From positions 10,971,387 to 11,035,386 of the forward strand of contig OU612069.1 in assembly GCA_914767715.1 (NCBI GenBank): a stretch of 64,000 bases of DNA, written 5' to 3'. A program made the translations under genes and the position numbers. Of the stretch, positions 12,001-25,428 are shown one piece after another. The DNA is from Membranipora membranacea. Taxonomy: Eukaryota > Bryozoa > Gymnolaemata > Cheilostomatida > Membraniporidae. How positions within the stretch are numbered: the stretch's first letter is position 1; every line of letters begins with the position of its first letter. Under the pieces are notes generated by a model. The model saw only the letters and a program-made list of their open reading frames with translations, made no database searches and had not been told where the DNA came from.

Positions 12001-15000
12001 TAATTTTTGTGTGTCTTGCCTAAATATTTTCTTGTTCATATTTTAAGAGGGGCTTCTTGAAGCGGCATTACAGCCTTAACCCTATGCCCACTACAGAGTA
12101 TTATCCTAGTGATAATAGACATGCTACTGCTACAAAAGGATTTAACTTTTATCCAGGTGGGTAGATATATACTTCATGCTTTATGGCTTTATGGCTTTTT
12201 TCTGACAACTACCTATTTTTAAAATCCTATTAAAAACTCACGTCCAGTTATAGTCTCGATACGCTGTTATACCATGTGAGAAACCTTGCTATTACTTGTT
12301 TTTTTTGGGTTCTGGTAGCAGTACGGGTCTACGGACTGGATTCAGATGGGGCACAGGAGCATTTGAGGTCAGATGCTCTTCCTGACACCACCGTGATCCG
12401 CTGGGACTCTAACACGGGACCTTTCAATTGAAAGACCCATGCTTTACCCATTGCACCACGGCCGCTCCCTACTTTTTCATTCATATTACATTATGCTAAT
12501 AACAGAAAATTAATATCAAATTTTAACAAAAATGCTGCCAAAGTAAAAAAGACAAGAATATAGATAGGTTTTGAAAGTCCATCACAATCTCGTTTAGGTC
12601 AATCAAAGGTCTGAGTTTGTAACAAAAATGTCGTGTCTTCAAATATCTTTACAAAACATCATTTAATAATGTTTTGTAAAGATATTTGAAGACACGATCT
12701 TCATATTTAAGTGTCTAGGAAAGCAAAAAACAACCACTGTTCATATCAAAGCTTTGTCATTGCAGTGAACCAAAAAATAAAAAATTTTTCGCAGAAGGAA
12801 AATATTGAATGATGTAACCTAATTTAAAGTGCGAAAATCCAGGGTCAAGAGTATGATATCTCCCCTGTTACGGGTTAACACTAAAATATCTTTGACTACG
12901 CTACCGTTGTCCAATACTGTTTTTTGATAATTTCTAGTGTAAGTAGCGCAGCCTTGTAACTGTCCTAGGTAAGCCCGGGCTAAGCTTACTGTTATACTGT
13001 AAGTGGATCATCATTTAAATGTGAATCCTTGACAGGGGAGATAACATACTCTAGACCATAGGTGGGCAACCTTTTTTTGAAAAAGGCCACATTTTACGCA
13101 GGCGCAGCTCAAAAGGCCTCAACACATATTTCAAACATAAATTTGGAATGTGATGTGAGGTATATTTTGGCTCTGTATATTTCGTACAAATGAAATCAGA
13201 ATATGTGTCAATAAAAACTGTAGTATGTTGGGAAACAACATTGACTCGCATGAGCTCAAACAAAATACTAATATTTATCTAATCTTCTGTGAAGTTTTGT
13301 GACATTAAGCTACAATTATAATCGTTCATGTGTTTGACCAAAGGACAAGGGGAAATTTTCAATTAGGCTTGTCAAATGAAGGAACTCTGTCACATTTCAG
13401 ATAAAATTCCGGAGCACTTGTAACATGACAACTTTTTGTTACAAAGCTGACTGCATAAGCTAAAACTAAATAATTAAATATTTATCTTATCTTCTGAAGT
13501 TCTGTGACATTAAGTTAAATTTACAATTTATCTTAGTTACAAGTGGTTGAGCAAAGGGCAAGGGGAAATTTTTCATATATGCCTGTCTAACATTCTTGAA
13601 CACTTGAAAGATGACATCTTAATCCAAAAGTTACGAAAGGACATTTTTGTTTTCACTGTTTTGGGTTATTTTTTGCAGCTTGAAGCTCTTGTAAATGTAG
13701 TCTACACTAGTACTGTTATAATGTTTTGTAAAGTATGGCTTGGGAATTCCCTTGATACGTTAACATGTATGTAGCCTAACTACATGCATGATGCAGAATG
13801 GCAAATATTATGAAACTCAAACTAAGGATTGTGCTTACATAGGGGTATGCATTACTCTCGTCACCCACTTTTTTTCTTCTTTTTTTTAAAAGTGGCGTTA
13901 TGACAAAGCCCGCTATGCATACTCTGACATCCACACCAGGAAAACAAATGAATAAGTAATTTTTTTTTTAGACAAAAGGCCGCAACAAGGCCGCAAAAGA
14001 GTACTCATTAGGCCGCACCGGCAAAAAGGCCGCAGGTTGCCCACAGCTGCTCTAGACCCTGGATTTTTGCACTTTAAATCAGGTTACATCATTCAATAAT
14101 GACCTTGTGCGAAGAAATTTACTTTTTTTGTTCATTGCAATGGCAAAGCATTGATATGAACAGCGTTTGTTTTTTTGCTTTCCTAGAAACCTTAAAAGAA
14201 ATCACAGTTTCTTTTTCTTCTTTTTATTGCATTGATATAACTCATTTCTTATGTAGGTTATTCTCCATATGTTCAGGATAAAACAGCATTCCCAGTACCG
14301 CAGTACGCCGCAACACCTTCAGCTCATCCAAACTTCTACAACCCTTTTCAGGCACCGCCCAAAAGTAAGAATTACACTGTTTAGCAAACTGCTTTTTATT
14401 CTCTCCTAAAATTCTTGCCTATTTCCGTATGGTTGTGAAATTGACAAGCCACCTTCAAGTGTATCATTCTTCGCAATTTCACTCATGACCTGATTGATAA
14501 AGAGAAAAGATTAATATCCAAATCAATTTCTTGCTAATATCATTGGTATAGGTTGACTCAATAGTCCACTATAACAGAATCATTTGCTCAAGGAGTAGGA
14601 GGTGGCTCAGTTGGTAAGAGCGCCGGATTTACAACACGCTGAAGGTTGTGGGTTCGAATCCCACTGCAGTCCATAGGTTTGGCTGGCCTCCAGGTGAACT
14701 CCGACCTGCCTGCAAACAGAGTGCAATTTGGCGCAGATATTGCAGCCTCGCCAATAAGGCATTAATATTTCGCCGCCCATGCCTTGGGATGGGCGAGTGA
14801 TACGACATCGGATTTTAATCAACCTTTTAATCAACCTTAATCAATACAAGAATCATGTAACATTATCTAAATTGGCCTAAATTCACTTCTGTTATGAACA
14901 TTTATTTATTTATTTACTTTTGCTATGCATGACTTGTTCTGACTTTCAGCGACAGGTCCTACTGAGATGAGTGTTAGCACAGAAGCAGTACAGGAGACAG

Positions 15001-17566
15001 GTACAACTGAGGAGCTAGATAACATTATCAGTGAGATGATGAACCTGGCCAGGTTAGCCAGCCATGTGTTCAACACTGTTATACTCAGCTGTCTACAACA
15101 TATTGAATTGCGTTTATCCAAACCTTATCTCAGCAGCCTCTTTGTTAATGCTGTTGATTTGTATAGATGGGGCTGGCAATATAAGGCTAGTTAAAACATA
15201 TCTTTCCGTTATGATCATGTTATGTATCATGAGCTCAAAGTGTCTCACTGGTTAAACAATATCAACTTTTTGCAGCTGTAGAGGATTTTGAGGGGGTTAC
15301 CCTAAGGCGGCGATACCCGCCACTACAACCACGCCCATTGCCTATTTATACTGAGTACGCCGACTCTCTAAAACGAGTACGCCGACTCTATCTGCCTGGA
15401 AATATACCGAGTACGACGACTCTAACTGAGGGGGGGGGGGGGGGTGACGAGTACGACGACTCTAAATGAGGGGGTAAAGAGTACGACGACTCCATCTGAG
15501 GGGGGTAACGAGTACGACGACTCTAACTGAGGGGGGTAACGAGTACGACGACTCTATCTGGGCTGGGAATATAATTGACCTGACTTTGGGGCTGGCTTTG
15601 GGGGGGGGGGGATATGTGGACAAACATAGTAGGCTTATTTATCTGGCAAGATTAATTTGGGAGGGAAGGGATATGGACAAACTATTAACATATTTATCAG
15701 GCAAAATAAATTGGGGAGGGAAGGAAATATGGACAAACTTTTATTACTACTTATTCGTCGGGCGAGACAAAAGGAAGCAAATGGGCCAGGGGAAGAGGGT
15801 TGGACAATATAATCAATGGGAGGGAAGGGGTATAGATAAAATAAATAACCACATGGGGGGGGAAGGGAATGGCTCTGGGTTTACAACTATCTTTGCGAGA
15901 AAACTTGACTGGGCTGGACTGGATTGAACTGAACTGAACGGGAATTTATATTTGAATGTTCAGCTGTGGTGGAAAATCCACCACACAGCAATTATTGTAT
16001 CTTAACTTCATGTTGAAAAGCAGACACAATTTCACACATTCCTGCTTCTTACTTGCAGTGGTATATCTGACACAGCTCGGACTCTGACATCTTCAAGTCT
16101 CCAACAAAGCAGGTAATGCAGTTGTAAATATGATTGCTTTCAGCCTAAAGCTCTGGCTACACACGCCATACTATCCATAGGATTGGGAAACTTCTAAGGC
16201 TACGGATTGGGCAAGGTGCTAAACACGCCTATTAAAAGCTAGGCCTATTCCTTTCAATTACAATACAATTTGGGTCTGCTTACCTTCCTATTGTTCAACT
16301 TGAATTAATTAAACCAATCACTATTTAGTAATTTAATTAAGCCCCGCCTCTTTCACAAATAACAAAGGAATAGCTGGCCGTACTACGGCTACGGATAGAA
16401 CCAACAAGTTGGTTAGCCCATCTGAGGCATCTGGCAGAGCTAACCTAGCTATCCTATGCATCTGGCAGAGCTACAGATGCCCCAATCCTGTGAAAATACG
16501 GCGTGTGTAGCCACAACTTAAATGTGTCAAATCGCAGCGCATGCAGTATTTGCCATTGAATAATTTTCATGACATAAAGAGACTACAATAACGAAATAAA
16601 GGGTACTGTTACATTAAAATACAATGCACAATTTTCTATTCTGTTTGATAGTGTGAATGCTGTAGCTGTACAGGATGACCATCCAGAACTTTCTGCAGCA
16701 TCAAGATCTTTCTCTTCTTCTCGTCAATTGTTCACTCAGCGGTGAGAAAGAAATCTATGGGCTGGTTCGCAATCCTTTCTCTCTCAATGTCATGGTACAG
16801 GTGTTTGACCACTGTCACTTGTTTGCACAATAAGTTGACTATGACTCGATACTCAAATATTGCTATAAAAGCCTGATTCGAGAACTAAAATGTGCTTCAA
16901 TGTTACAGATGCCTATTAACTAGGGAATAATATGCCATCATTCATGGATATAAAAATTGTCATTAAGCTTCACCCATCACTAGCCCTCTTTTCGAGACGT
17001 TGTGCGAAGATTGCTTATAAGCAAAACAAAGTGTAATTATTTTTTTTAATGTAAACATGATCGCTATGCTGTTTCAGGTTGAATAATCAATATCTCCTGT
17101 GCTTCTTTACAAAGTGGTGATATCTCAATCTGTTACAGATATAATGCTGAACCTCCCAGATCTCAACAACATCAAATGAGCAGCCGGCAACATAGATCAT
17201 ATGGTGAGCAGGCTATATATGCCAGTTAACCTATAGGAATGGGGTAACGATAATCTATTGTTGCGATAATGTAGATAAGCAAAGTAATGACTTTACTGTA
17301 CTGCACTGTCATGTAAACAAAATTTTATTGATAAACACAGTCCAAGGATTCGCTTATCTTCTCAGCAATACCCTTGCTTGTAATCCCATCAATATCTGAG
17401 TGCAATGCATCGCTATCGCTTTATCATCCAGGACAGGCTGTTCAAAAAGTTTACTTAGAATATACGTATATTTCATCATTTGCATTACTTAATGTGCAAT
17501 TATCATATTTTAGGTGCTGCTGGAATGGTCAGCCATAGTCCCCACATGATGGATAATTTGAAATGA
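9027..17566 (+). CDS. Unrecognised low-complexity protein, NPF-motif family, copy A (13 exons)
   Basis: Exons: 9027-9077, 9226-9405, 9833-9997, 10468-10563, 11148-11267, 11615-11821, 12048-12156, 14257-14364, 14950-15052, 16059-16112, 16652-16741, 17139-17203, 17514-17566. All are GT-AG and phase-consistent, giving 466 residues. I do not recognise the family. It starts with a basic cluster (KRRR, residues 7-10), then a short conserved-looking block with LTPQEVAQLQ (27-36) and an acidic run (67-75). A lysine-rich exon follows (78-132), then Ser/Pro/Gln-rich sequence with two NPF tripeptides (174-176, 338-340), which in other proteins bind EH domains. Exon 9 carries TEMSVSTEAVQETGTT and is almost shared with the convergent minus-strand gene. 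No signal peptide or membrane segment is visible. Further 5' coding exons, as in the paralogue, cannot be excluded. Candidate poly(A) signals are at 17843, 17906 and 17985. Confidence 0.85.
12310..12468 (-). mobile_element. tRNA-derived SINE (Glu-like head), minus strand
   Basis: Read on the minus strand from 12468, the head is tRNA-like: ggagcggccgtggtgcaatg (A box), an anticodon-type hairpin around ctttcaattgaaag, then gtgttagagtcccag as a degenerate B box. A roughly 80-base unrelated body follows. It sits in intron 7 of the plus-strand gene. Decayed arms and the extra body argue for a SINE and not a functional tRNA. Confidence 0.6.
12631..12697. repeat. Perfect 29-bp hairpin with 9-nt loop
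   Basis: Bases 12631-12659 are the exact reverse complement of 12669-12697 (tcgtgtcttcaaatatcttt... / ...aaagatatttgaagacacga). The loop is only nine bases. It lies in intron 7, on the same strand as the host transcript, next to a larger inverted-repeat element. It is either a very young foldback MITE or a transcribed hairpin. Confidence 0.75.
12712..14188. mobile_element. Long inverted-repeat element split by a hAT insertion
   Basis: The left arm (12712 to about 12872) pairs with a right arm made of about 13033-13056 plus 14058-14188. Shared blocks include tctaggaaagcaaaaaac, gttcatatcaa, ttgaatgatgtaacct, aaatccagggtc and caggggagat. The arms are about 80-85% complementary by eye. Removing the hAT element (13057-14049 plus one target repeat) restores a foldback element of about 475 bp. 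All of this lies inside intron 7 of the plus-strand gene. Confidence 0.75.
13057..14049. mobile_element. Non-autonomous hAT-type transposon, 993 bp, with 8-bp target duplication
   Basis: The element is bounded by the 8-bp direct repeat ctctagac (13049-13056 and 14050-14057). Its ends are imperfect inverted repeats: cataggtgggcaacc at the left, and ggttgcccacagctg at the right. An 8-bp target duplication and a GTGGGCAACC-type end are typical of the hAT superfamily. No transposase frame is seen. Inside, about 13270-13420 and 13472-13640 are a diverged direct duplication. Confidence 0.85.
14590..14835 (+). mobile_element. tRNA-derived SINE, family 1, copy 1
   Basis: The head reads ggaggtggctcagttggtaa (A box) and gtgggttcgaatcccactgc (B box). 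A body of about 150 bases follows, containing ggcctccaggtg, ctccgacctgcctg and cgccgcccat. The same head and body recur at 27972-28200, so this is an interspersed SINE and not a tRNA gene. It lies in intron 8 of the plus-strand gene. Confidence 0.8.
15353..15565 (+). repeat. Minisatellite, about 31-bp unit, 7 copies
   Basis: The core gagtacgacgactct recurs seven times at roughly 20-40 base intervals. It is followed by a variable aactgagggggg tract with poly-G runs. The first two copies carry gagtacgccgactct. It is in intron 9 of the plus-strand gene. Confidence 0.85.
15575..15930 (+). repeat. Degenerate tandem repeat, roughly 80-bp unit, G-rich
   Basis: The phrase gggagggaagg(g/a)atatggacaaac recurs with intervening attta-rich segments. 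The repeats become increasingly degenerate toward 15930. An open frame of 113 codons (15586-15927) is a by-product of the repeat and lacks splice logic. It directly follows the 31-bp minisatellite in the same intron. Confidence 0.6.
16153..16516. mobile_element. MITE with TGGCTACACACGCC inverted ends
   Basis: The left end ctggctacacacgccata is matched in reverse complement by the right end acggcgtgtgtagccaca. Sub-terminal motifs such as aggattggg and tctggcagagct also recur. The element is about 364 bp and has no coding capacity. It lies in intron 10 of the plus-strand gene. A target duplication was not clear. Confidence 0.65.
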
Positions 17567-20246
17567 GGGAGGGTGGAAGATGAGTGCAGTCATGACAGAC
17601 TGCATAGCGGCCTGAGATCTGCAGCTGCCCAACCGTTACAAGTTACATGGAAGTGTAACCAGATGGTGATCGTATGCATGACCAAATTCGATAGTTGTGA
17701 CAGTACGCTGCTTTGAGAGTGGACAAACACAATCAGACTAATCATTATTGTTATCTAAATGATAGCCAGACACCTGTGATCTGTGAATATGAAGCTTAGT
17801 GTTTTTGGCATATCTGATTGGCAAAGGAGTAACAACACGTGGAATAAAGAATGAATTGGGAAAGGGAGAATGTTTTCTGTACAAATTATGGCAATATGAT
17901 GTCACAATAAATGTACGACTCATTACGAAAGACTTAAAGCTATAACTCAATATCACTTTTTACCCGAGGAATATATGGATATTAAATAAAAAATATATCA
18001 ACTATAAAAAGTAGTGGTATTTTCTCATTTGATAGATTTTAAATTTCAAAGATACTGAATAATTATGCAACCATATCGTCACATTTTAGCGCAGGTCACT
18101 ATAAATGACATATCCATCGAAATGCATTCACTGGATCATCATGAATTGGGGCCAGTATAAGTGCCCCCAGGGCACACGGCACGGGACAATACCAATGATG
18201 GTCCTGTCAATCTACCTTATCACTTCTTTCTACCCATATTGAGTTTTAGAGGATATCACTGAACACCTGATAAATATGTTGTTATGGCTGTATCATGCTT
18301 CTCAGTATCTGAACCCTCAGGTAGCCATTACCATTATCACAAGATGACGAGTTGCCTGCCCTTTACATATCTATAGGTAAATCTATGATTGTTTGGTCAT
18401 CAAGCAGTTATGGTGTGCCTACCCTGACTAATTGACCGTAGACCGCTTATCGCTATTTTAGTCCAACAGATTATCGCATGCCACATTCTATTTTTGCAAG
18501 ATCGAGGGCTTCCCATTGGTTGAGCTAGGTCCTTTGTCAATTAAGGGATCTCATGGGTTAACTACTTGATTTGCCTGTCTTTGGCCATTTCGATTCTACT
18601 GAAAATAAAGAGTCATCAAAAATGGTAGAATCCTACTAATCAAGTGATAAAGCTATATGAGTCTTAAACCATTCCCTCTGAACATAAAGTTGCTAATGTA
18701 CACAAAAATTGAGTGGAGAACAAATGCTGTGACAGTTTCATCTTTGGTCTTTGGATTATTCAGACAGTCATCATTGGACTACATAACCAATTAATTTTGC
18801 TGTGTCATGCCTAGAGTTGAAAGTTTCAATATTTTAGGCACCAGTCAAGGTTAAGTCCAAATTCTTATCTTTATCGGATGTGATCTAACTTCTGTTTTGA
18901 TAATAGTGGAAAATGGCCCTGGCAGTTTGGCAAATTTCCAGTCACGTGCAATCAACAACATATCTTAACACTTGAAAAGGCTTGCCAGCCATAAATGTCA
19001 GCGTTGCCACCTATAAACAAATTACTATTCTAATGTTAATTGCTGTTGCAAAATGTGCAATAAATAAAGGAGCATAACTTTGTATGAGACTAAGTGTGTT
19101 TGGCAAGTCACCATATTTTGTAGAATGGCCGATTTATTACACTCAGAGCGAGTCGAATCATTCTATCTACATGTCAACCATGTCACGCAGTCATAATAAA
19201 AAAGTGGCCACATTAAAATCTACCTATTGCTCAGCTTAGTGCACAGTTTGGTGATCAAAACACATCCACTATCATCCCATTTACTTATTATGCTTACCGT
19301 CATTTTGTGTATTATAATAGGACAATTATCAAATTTGGAACAGATTGGCATCAAAATCATGATCAAGCCTTATTGCTTAGATCACAAATGATTCGAAAGC
19401 GTAACTTACAAGTTCCAGGTTTTTGTTCAATGACTTGAATTCTAATGATGTAGCTACAACTGACAATGACATATTTATAGGTGATTTATCAGTCACGTAA
19501 GCAATTGAACTGGTTGAAATTGAGATAAGTCTGTGGAAATCGATGAAGTTTTCAGTGTGAAGTTTGTCATGGCCTTAAAATAGCTCCTTAGCAGATAATT
19601 CTTAACATTGTTCATCATTGCCATTTATGTAAGTTAAATTTATTTTTCATTTTACTGGCTGCACATCATAATTCTCAGAATGTTTTTTTTCCATGCACCC
19701 AAATTGAAAAAACCATAATTCTATGAGGTAAAGGTATGATTACTACTAACTAGCATATTCTCGATTCTGATAAAAAAATTTTTAGTAACTAAACATTAGA
19801 TGAAATTTTGTACTAATAAAGAAAGTTCTAGATATAATTTCACTTTCAGCTGTTTTGGAACTACTGTGAGTGTGGATTTTGGTCATCTTTTCTCACCATT
19901 AGAGAAATCACCTGTTGCGTCCTAGACATTCACTTTTGTACTATTCAAATTCCATACCATTAATAGGCATGAATAAATAATTTAGAGAAAGAAAAAGAAA
20001 CTTAGAGGTACACTGCAGTGTGTTCCAATGTAGTCAGATGCCTACAACCCGAAAATCGCAAGTCACAGGAACAAACTCTATTTCCAAACCGAAAGCTTTG
20101 AAAGCTTTTTGAAAGAGTGTCCTGTCTTACTCGCCAGGATTGATATACCAACTCAAACAAGACTAAACTGGCATTGTGATGCCAAAACTGGCAAAGTGAG
20201 TCTTTGACGCTGCCATCCATGCCATTTCTTCTGACAAAGAAGACTC
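17567..20246. other. Convergent intergenic region between the two paralogues
   Basis: It receives the 3' ends of both genes. Plus-strand AATAAA signals are at 17843, 17906 and 17985. A minus-strand AATAAA candidate is at 19644-19639. No open frame with coding character, tRNA or clear repeat was found between them. Confidence 0.55.
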
Positions 20247-23200
20247 TCATTTCTCCTTTAAGAGTTCCATCCGAGGCTCATCTGCAATTGAATACAACTT
20301 TTAATTTGAAAAATTTTTTACTTCATTCCAATTTCTGTAATGTTTCTGTAATGACCTGAATAAATGTTTAATTTTGGTAATTGGATTATAAGTCTCACTT
20401 TTGCTTATTGAGATGAGCAGCATTAATTTCTAGAGGCGCTCTCAAAACCTACAAAACCCATCTGTTCGTTTGTTTGAATGTTAAAAAGAATGCAAATAAA
20501 ACTCCATTACTTCCGAACGAGATTTTTACACTAAATCAGACCGCCTTGGCCTTGCAGATAATACCATGACATTTCACTGATACACTGCTAAGAAACATTT
20601 ACTCACCAAATTGGGCTGCCGCCGCATTCTCTTCATATAACATGCTGAAAATATTGATAACATGAACATCATGAAGCAATCGAATCCATCCTAACCATTT
20701 CCTATCATTTGCTATATTGCTTTAGTATTCCCAATACCACATTGATTATATTCAAATGGAGTCCCCTGTAAAATCTTATCATGAGCATTTGTCTCAATAC
20801 AAAGACCTGTTATTGTATAACCAAACCTACAGTTTATTGACGCCATTCCACATGATGCAGGTAATATTTAAGTCAGCCAACATAAAAGAGAACAAAGAGA
20901 TACATACCTGGCTGGTGCCATCATGTCTCTAAAAGCATTGACAAGATCAGGGTATGTGGTGCCAGTCTCTTGTACGGCAAAATTGTTGACGCTCATTTCA
21001 GTCTGCTGCCCTGTGAATAGAAATATCATTTTTGTCCGTTATTGTCGGCTGTTGTATGTAATTAAATTAAATGGCAATGAAAAGATGTCAATGATTGTAC
21101 AGTGAGGAAAGCTCTGAGTTCCATTCTAGAGTATTCTAGAGTATTCTTATGTTTATTGTTGATACATGTTTTTTAACTAATAAATTGTACAGATATGTTT
21201 ATTTAATTGACCTCATTGCATAGCTTGTTTACTTCATGAAAAAAAAACTAACTCACTTGCATTCATGCTAGGCTGAATATGCCCAATAGGCTGGTTGGGC
21301 AGGTCTAGTGTTAGAAAGTGTGTCCTCTCTTGGGAGGATGGTGCTCTGTTTACACTGAAGGAAAAGAAAAAATCCATATGAGGACATATCGTTGGACCCC
21401 ATTCTAAGCTGCGTTTATACTGCATAGACATTGCACATACATTGGATGCAACCATCAGACTGTATTTAGTGACAACATCAAGAAGCACAGCTTATTTGTT
21501 GCCTGTGATGTTAGCTTCTAATAGGGAAAGGTCATAGTTACCAGTAGTTGAAAATAAAGAAGCGATTTTGTTTCAATCAATAAATCTATTCTCCTCTACC
21601 ACTTACCCAAGCTTAGTTTGATGATTATTGAGTTTTTTTTCTGCTGGTAAAGGTCAACGTTGTAATACGGTAGTGCTCAAACATTTATGGTGTTGATGGT
21701 AGTACCATTCCATTACCAACCACATTGATCGGAGTATGGTTGATAATGAAATGCTACTGGCATCAACCAGTCAATGTTCGAGCAAATAAACTATATCATC
21801 AGTTGTCTAACAGGCTACATCATCTCTATTCAACTCATGCCTACCTTTGGGTTTCATATCCTTCTCGCGAATCAGAGCTTGAATCATCGGAGAACTGATC
21901 AGCAGGATGAACCGGTTCACTGAGAACAAACAAGGAGCAAAACAGATTTAAGACCACTGCAATTTGTTTTTACAATTACCATTTCTATGCTGGACAATTT
22001 TACATCACATTTTTAAGTTGCCAGCCTTCATGTTAGAGCTCTACTCATCATGAGAATATATCCCTAACATAGTCATGATTGATGGTTTTGTCTATACCGT
22101 GTCTTGTGAAAATGATGATCACTAGCTCCAGTTGAACACATCTTGACTGATCCCGTAGTCTGAAAGTTACCTGCTCCATAAGCTTGTGTCAAGCGTGAAA
22201 CTGCTGCGCTGGAAAATAGTTGAATTACATGTTATCCATCATGCGGTCAACTAGTCACAGACTATCTGGCTGACCGATGCTTTTATTTACTTTGAACATA
22301 TATTTCTCTTAAAGTGTTTGTAAAGGGAACAGGTTTTTGGTATCATTCTAGAGCTCTCAGTCTAGTTTAGAACATTATGCTATGTCCAAAAGCAGCCTGT
22401 GGCCCAGTTAAGAATTATTTTCACTCAAAGTTGGGATGAGAAGGTACTAAAAAGGTACTATTTTTCTCCTTTGGAGTTGTGATCACTTGTAGAAAATTGT
22501 ACCTTTTTAGTACCTTAGATTATAATGGGAATATACAGTATCTCGTAAATAAGACTTTTTGTTATGACACAGTGGTTTTGATATTCCCTGCATACAATAT
22601 TAAACCGCACAGAATTTATTTATTGAATGAATGAGTGAATACAATGCAAAGTTAATCTGTCCCATGTTATGTGGCTTTGCTGGTAAAATGGGATAGTGTA
22701 TAAAATTTCATAATTGAATGACAAAGCAAACGATCGAAATCAAGCACAGCAAAAATTACAACTCTAGCTCATCCGACAGTGAGAGTGAAAATTATAGGGA
22801 GATTAACAGATCCAGTGAGAGCGAGATTGAATATCATTCAGGAGGCAATTGTAGCAAATCGACGTCGGGTCCATGTGATTATCATAGGGAAAATGTCCCT
22901 GAGGTAGTCACACCACTCAAGTTTAAATCTGTATGATTTCGGCCACTTGAAATAACCCACAGTGCTTTGACAGATACAACATTTTCTGTTAACCATGGTT
23001 ACTGTTCGAGATAGAAATTGGCAATATAAAGGCAGATCAATACATCGCTAAAGGATTTCAAGGTTTTGTTTATATTTATTTGATGAATAAATGAGATTGT
23101 GGCTACATGGATTGTATTGAAGATTTTAAATACTAAGATATGACATTCCAATCAAACTCTGTCTTCAGCCGTTATGCTTTATGATTAGTAGCTTTCAATA

Positions 23201-25387
23201 GAATTTCAATGGAAGATACAAAATTTACACATGTAGACTGGATGTTTTTCTAATTTGCACAAAAATCTAAAATAATTTGTTTTTAAATCTCGACATTTCA
23301 GGCATTAGGATGATGTTAAAATCCAAAGCATGCGATGATTAATACTGAGTGATTTGAAGTTTTGAGAATCTTTACAACAATTTTTGCAAATATTCTGATG
23401 TTTGGACTCACAAGATTTTCTCGGGTAAACTTTGTTGTTTACATCAAAAACTGGAATTTACAAGTCACAAAGTAAATTGAAGTAAATAAAATTGTCATCT
23501 AGTTATTTCAGGGTGATGAAAAATGTAAATGAATTTGACTGCCTCCTAAAGAGAGGAGTATTGATAATCGTGTAAGCAGTGGAATACCTTGAGAAACTTT
23601 CTATATTATTTTACATCAGATCTTGTCCATCTGTGCATAACAAATACTCAGCACATCTAAACATGGACTATCAATATTACTGACTGAGTGCAGCAGGCCA
23701 TATGAGAACCTATGTCAAAGCACACATCAGTCACTTAGGAAATTAATTTGTAGAGGTTTTGAGTTATTTCATCAGTATGGATCTTATTTGGGGGGCTAGT
23801 GTTGGATATTATCGCAAGATTTGGTACTAACCATAAAGCATTGTATGGACCATTTTTAGGAAAAATCTGAAATAAGCAAGGCTTTGTCAGCAGGAAGAAT
23901 TCATTGCTCCAGTGTAATCTTATTTAAACAGAGCAAACAAGCGCAGCGGTATGAAATGAAAATCACTCGCTTGAAAAGCTGTGGACAGGGAATGGGTCAT
24001 AGTCATTGATTGTAATGTACAGTCAGTATTTATAATCTTTGGTACAGTGGTTCTTCTAATCTCTTCTTCAACATGGGCTCATAACAGAAATGAAGGTTGT
24101 TTTGATTAGCGGTCTCAACTCATTAAATTTGAACTTTTATGTCATCGACAGACTTGTGAGTGACTTTGTCATGTATTTGCAAAAGTTGTTATCTAACCAC
24201 AATAGTCACTAATATTACTGTATTTCCCCCATAATAGGCTCATTACAAATGGCCTGGACAAGTTGGGCTGTGCATGAGTAGGCAACTCAATAGTGTTAAC
24301 TTATAACCCCCAAACCTACCAGACCAAGTAACCCTGAAGACTTATTTTTCATGCAAATGCATGTGTGATAGCTGTCTTAATCTCATTTCAAGCTCAAAAA
24401 TGATACCAAGAACCCTGTTCCTTTACAAACACTTTAATTTTCTTAAAGTTTCTTTATAGCAAAAAATACAGACAAAAAAAACTGGTTGTAGTTTTGCTTC
24501 AATTATATGTTAATAGTAACATATTTCTACAAGTTGATTGTGTTAAACTCTCTACAGCACAGGTGCTCCCAGACAACAGAAATCCTGCTGCTCTTTACAG
24601 CAAAGATGTTGAGAGTGAGCAAACTACTGTATGTGAGATATCAGCCCGGACCTCAACTTACAGGCTTTTACCCTTGCCCGATAAGGCAACCTAACATAAA
24701 TGCACAGTTAGTTTGTATCGCAACACATTTTTCTAGATTTGTGTGAACATTGTAAAAACTTACGCTGTAAGTTGCCCTAGCATAGGATCAAAACTAGAGA
24801 TTGGTCCAGTATTACAGCCAGCTATGTTCTCAGCATCTGCTGAAAAGGGATACAAATTGGAAAAGGTTTAATTGGAGCAAATTATTATTTTACAATTTAA
24901 ACAAGCTATTACAGTGATTTCGTGCTGTTTTGCAAGCAACCATACCCTAACAGTTGACCATTTACCACTTTTCTAACTGCATAGAGGTGTCACACTCCAA
25001 ACTTAGATCTTATCAGATATTATATTTATTTATACAAATTGACTAAAACACAAATGCTTACCATGAATTGGCGCAACCTCTCCACAAGATGAGGATGTAT
25101 TCGTTGTAGTTTTCCGTGGTGCTGGAACTGGGCGGCGCCTAGGTCGCTCATTTCTCAGAGAAAATGGATTTTTCTCAGGCTCTAATGCTGGGTCTTCATC
25201 CATCTTCAAGTCTGCTAAATACATGTTTGGAAAAATCAAGCAGTGCTTTTCATTGGAAAATAACATCCCTTGTTTTTTAATCTCAGGGGCATATTTTGAG
25301 GTCAAGTTTCTATATAATTGTCAATTTGGCACCAACCAATTATCACTACAAGAAACAGTATTTTCCCCTTCCTGGATGTCTAATTGA

Positions 25388-25428
<41 letters not shown>

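Noticed and set aside
14590-14665. Functional tRNA gene
   Set aside because: The same head plus a 150-base body recurs at 27972, and the arms do not form a clean cloverleaf; it is a SINE.
15586-15927. 113-codon plus-strand frame rich in Gly and Asp
   Set aside because: It is a product of the tandem repeat inside intron 9 and has no donor or acceptor that would join it to the gene.
22718-22936. 72-codon Ser/Glu-rich plus-strand frame
   Set aside because: It looks protein-like in composition, but it lies inside a long intron of the opposite-strand gene with no splice partners or recognisable motif.
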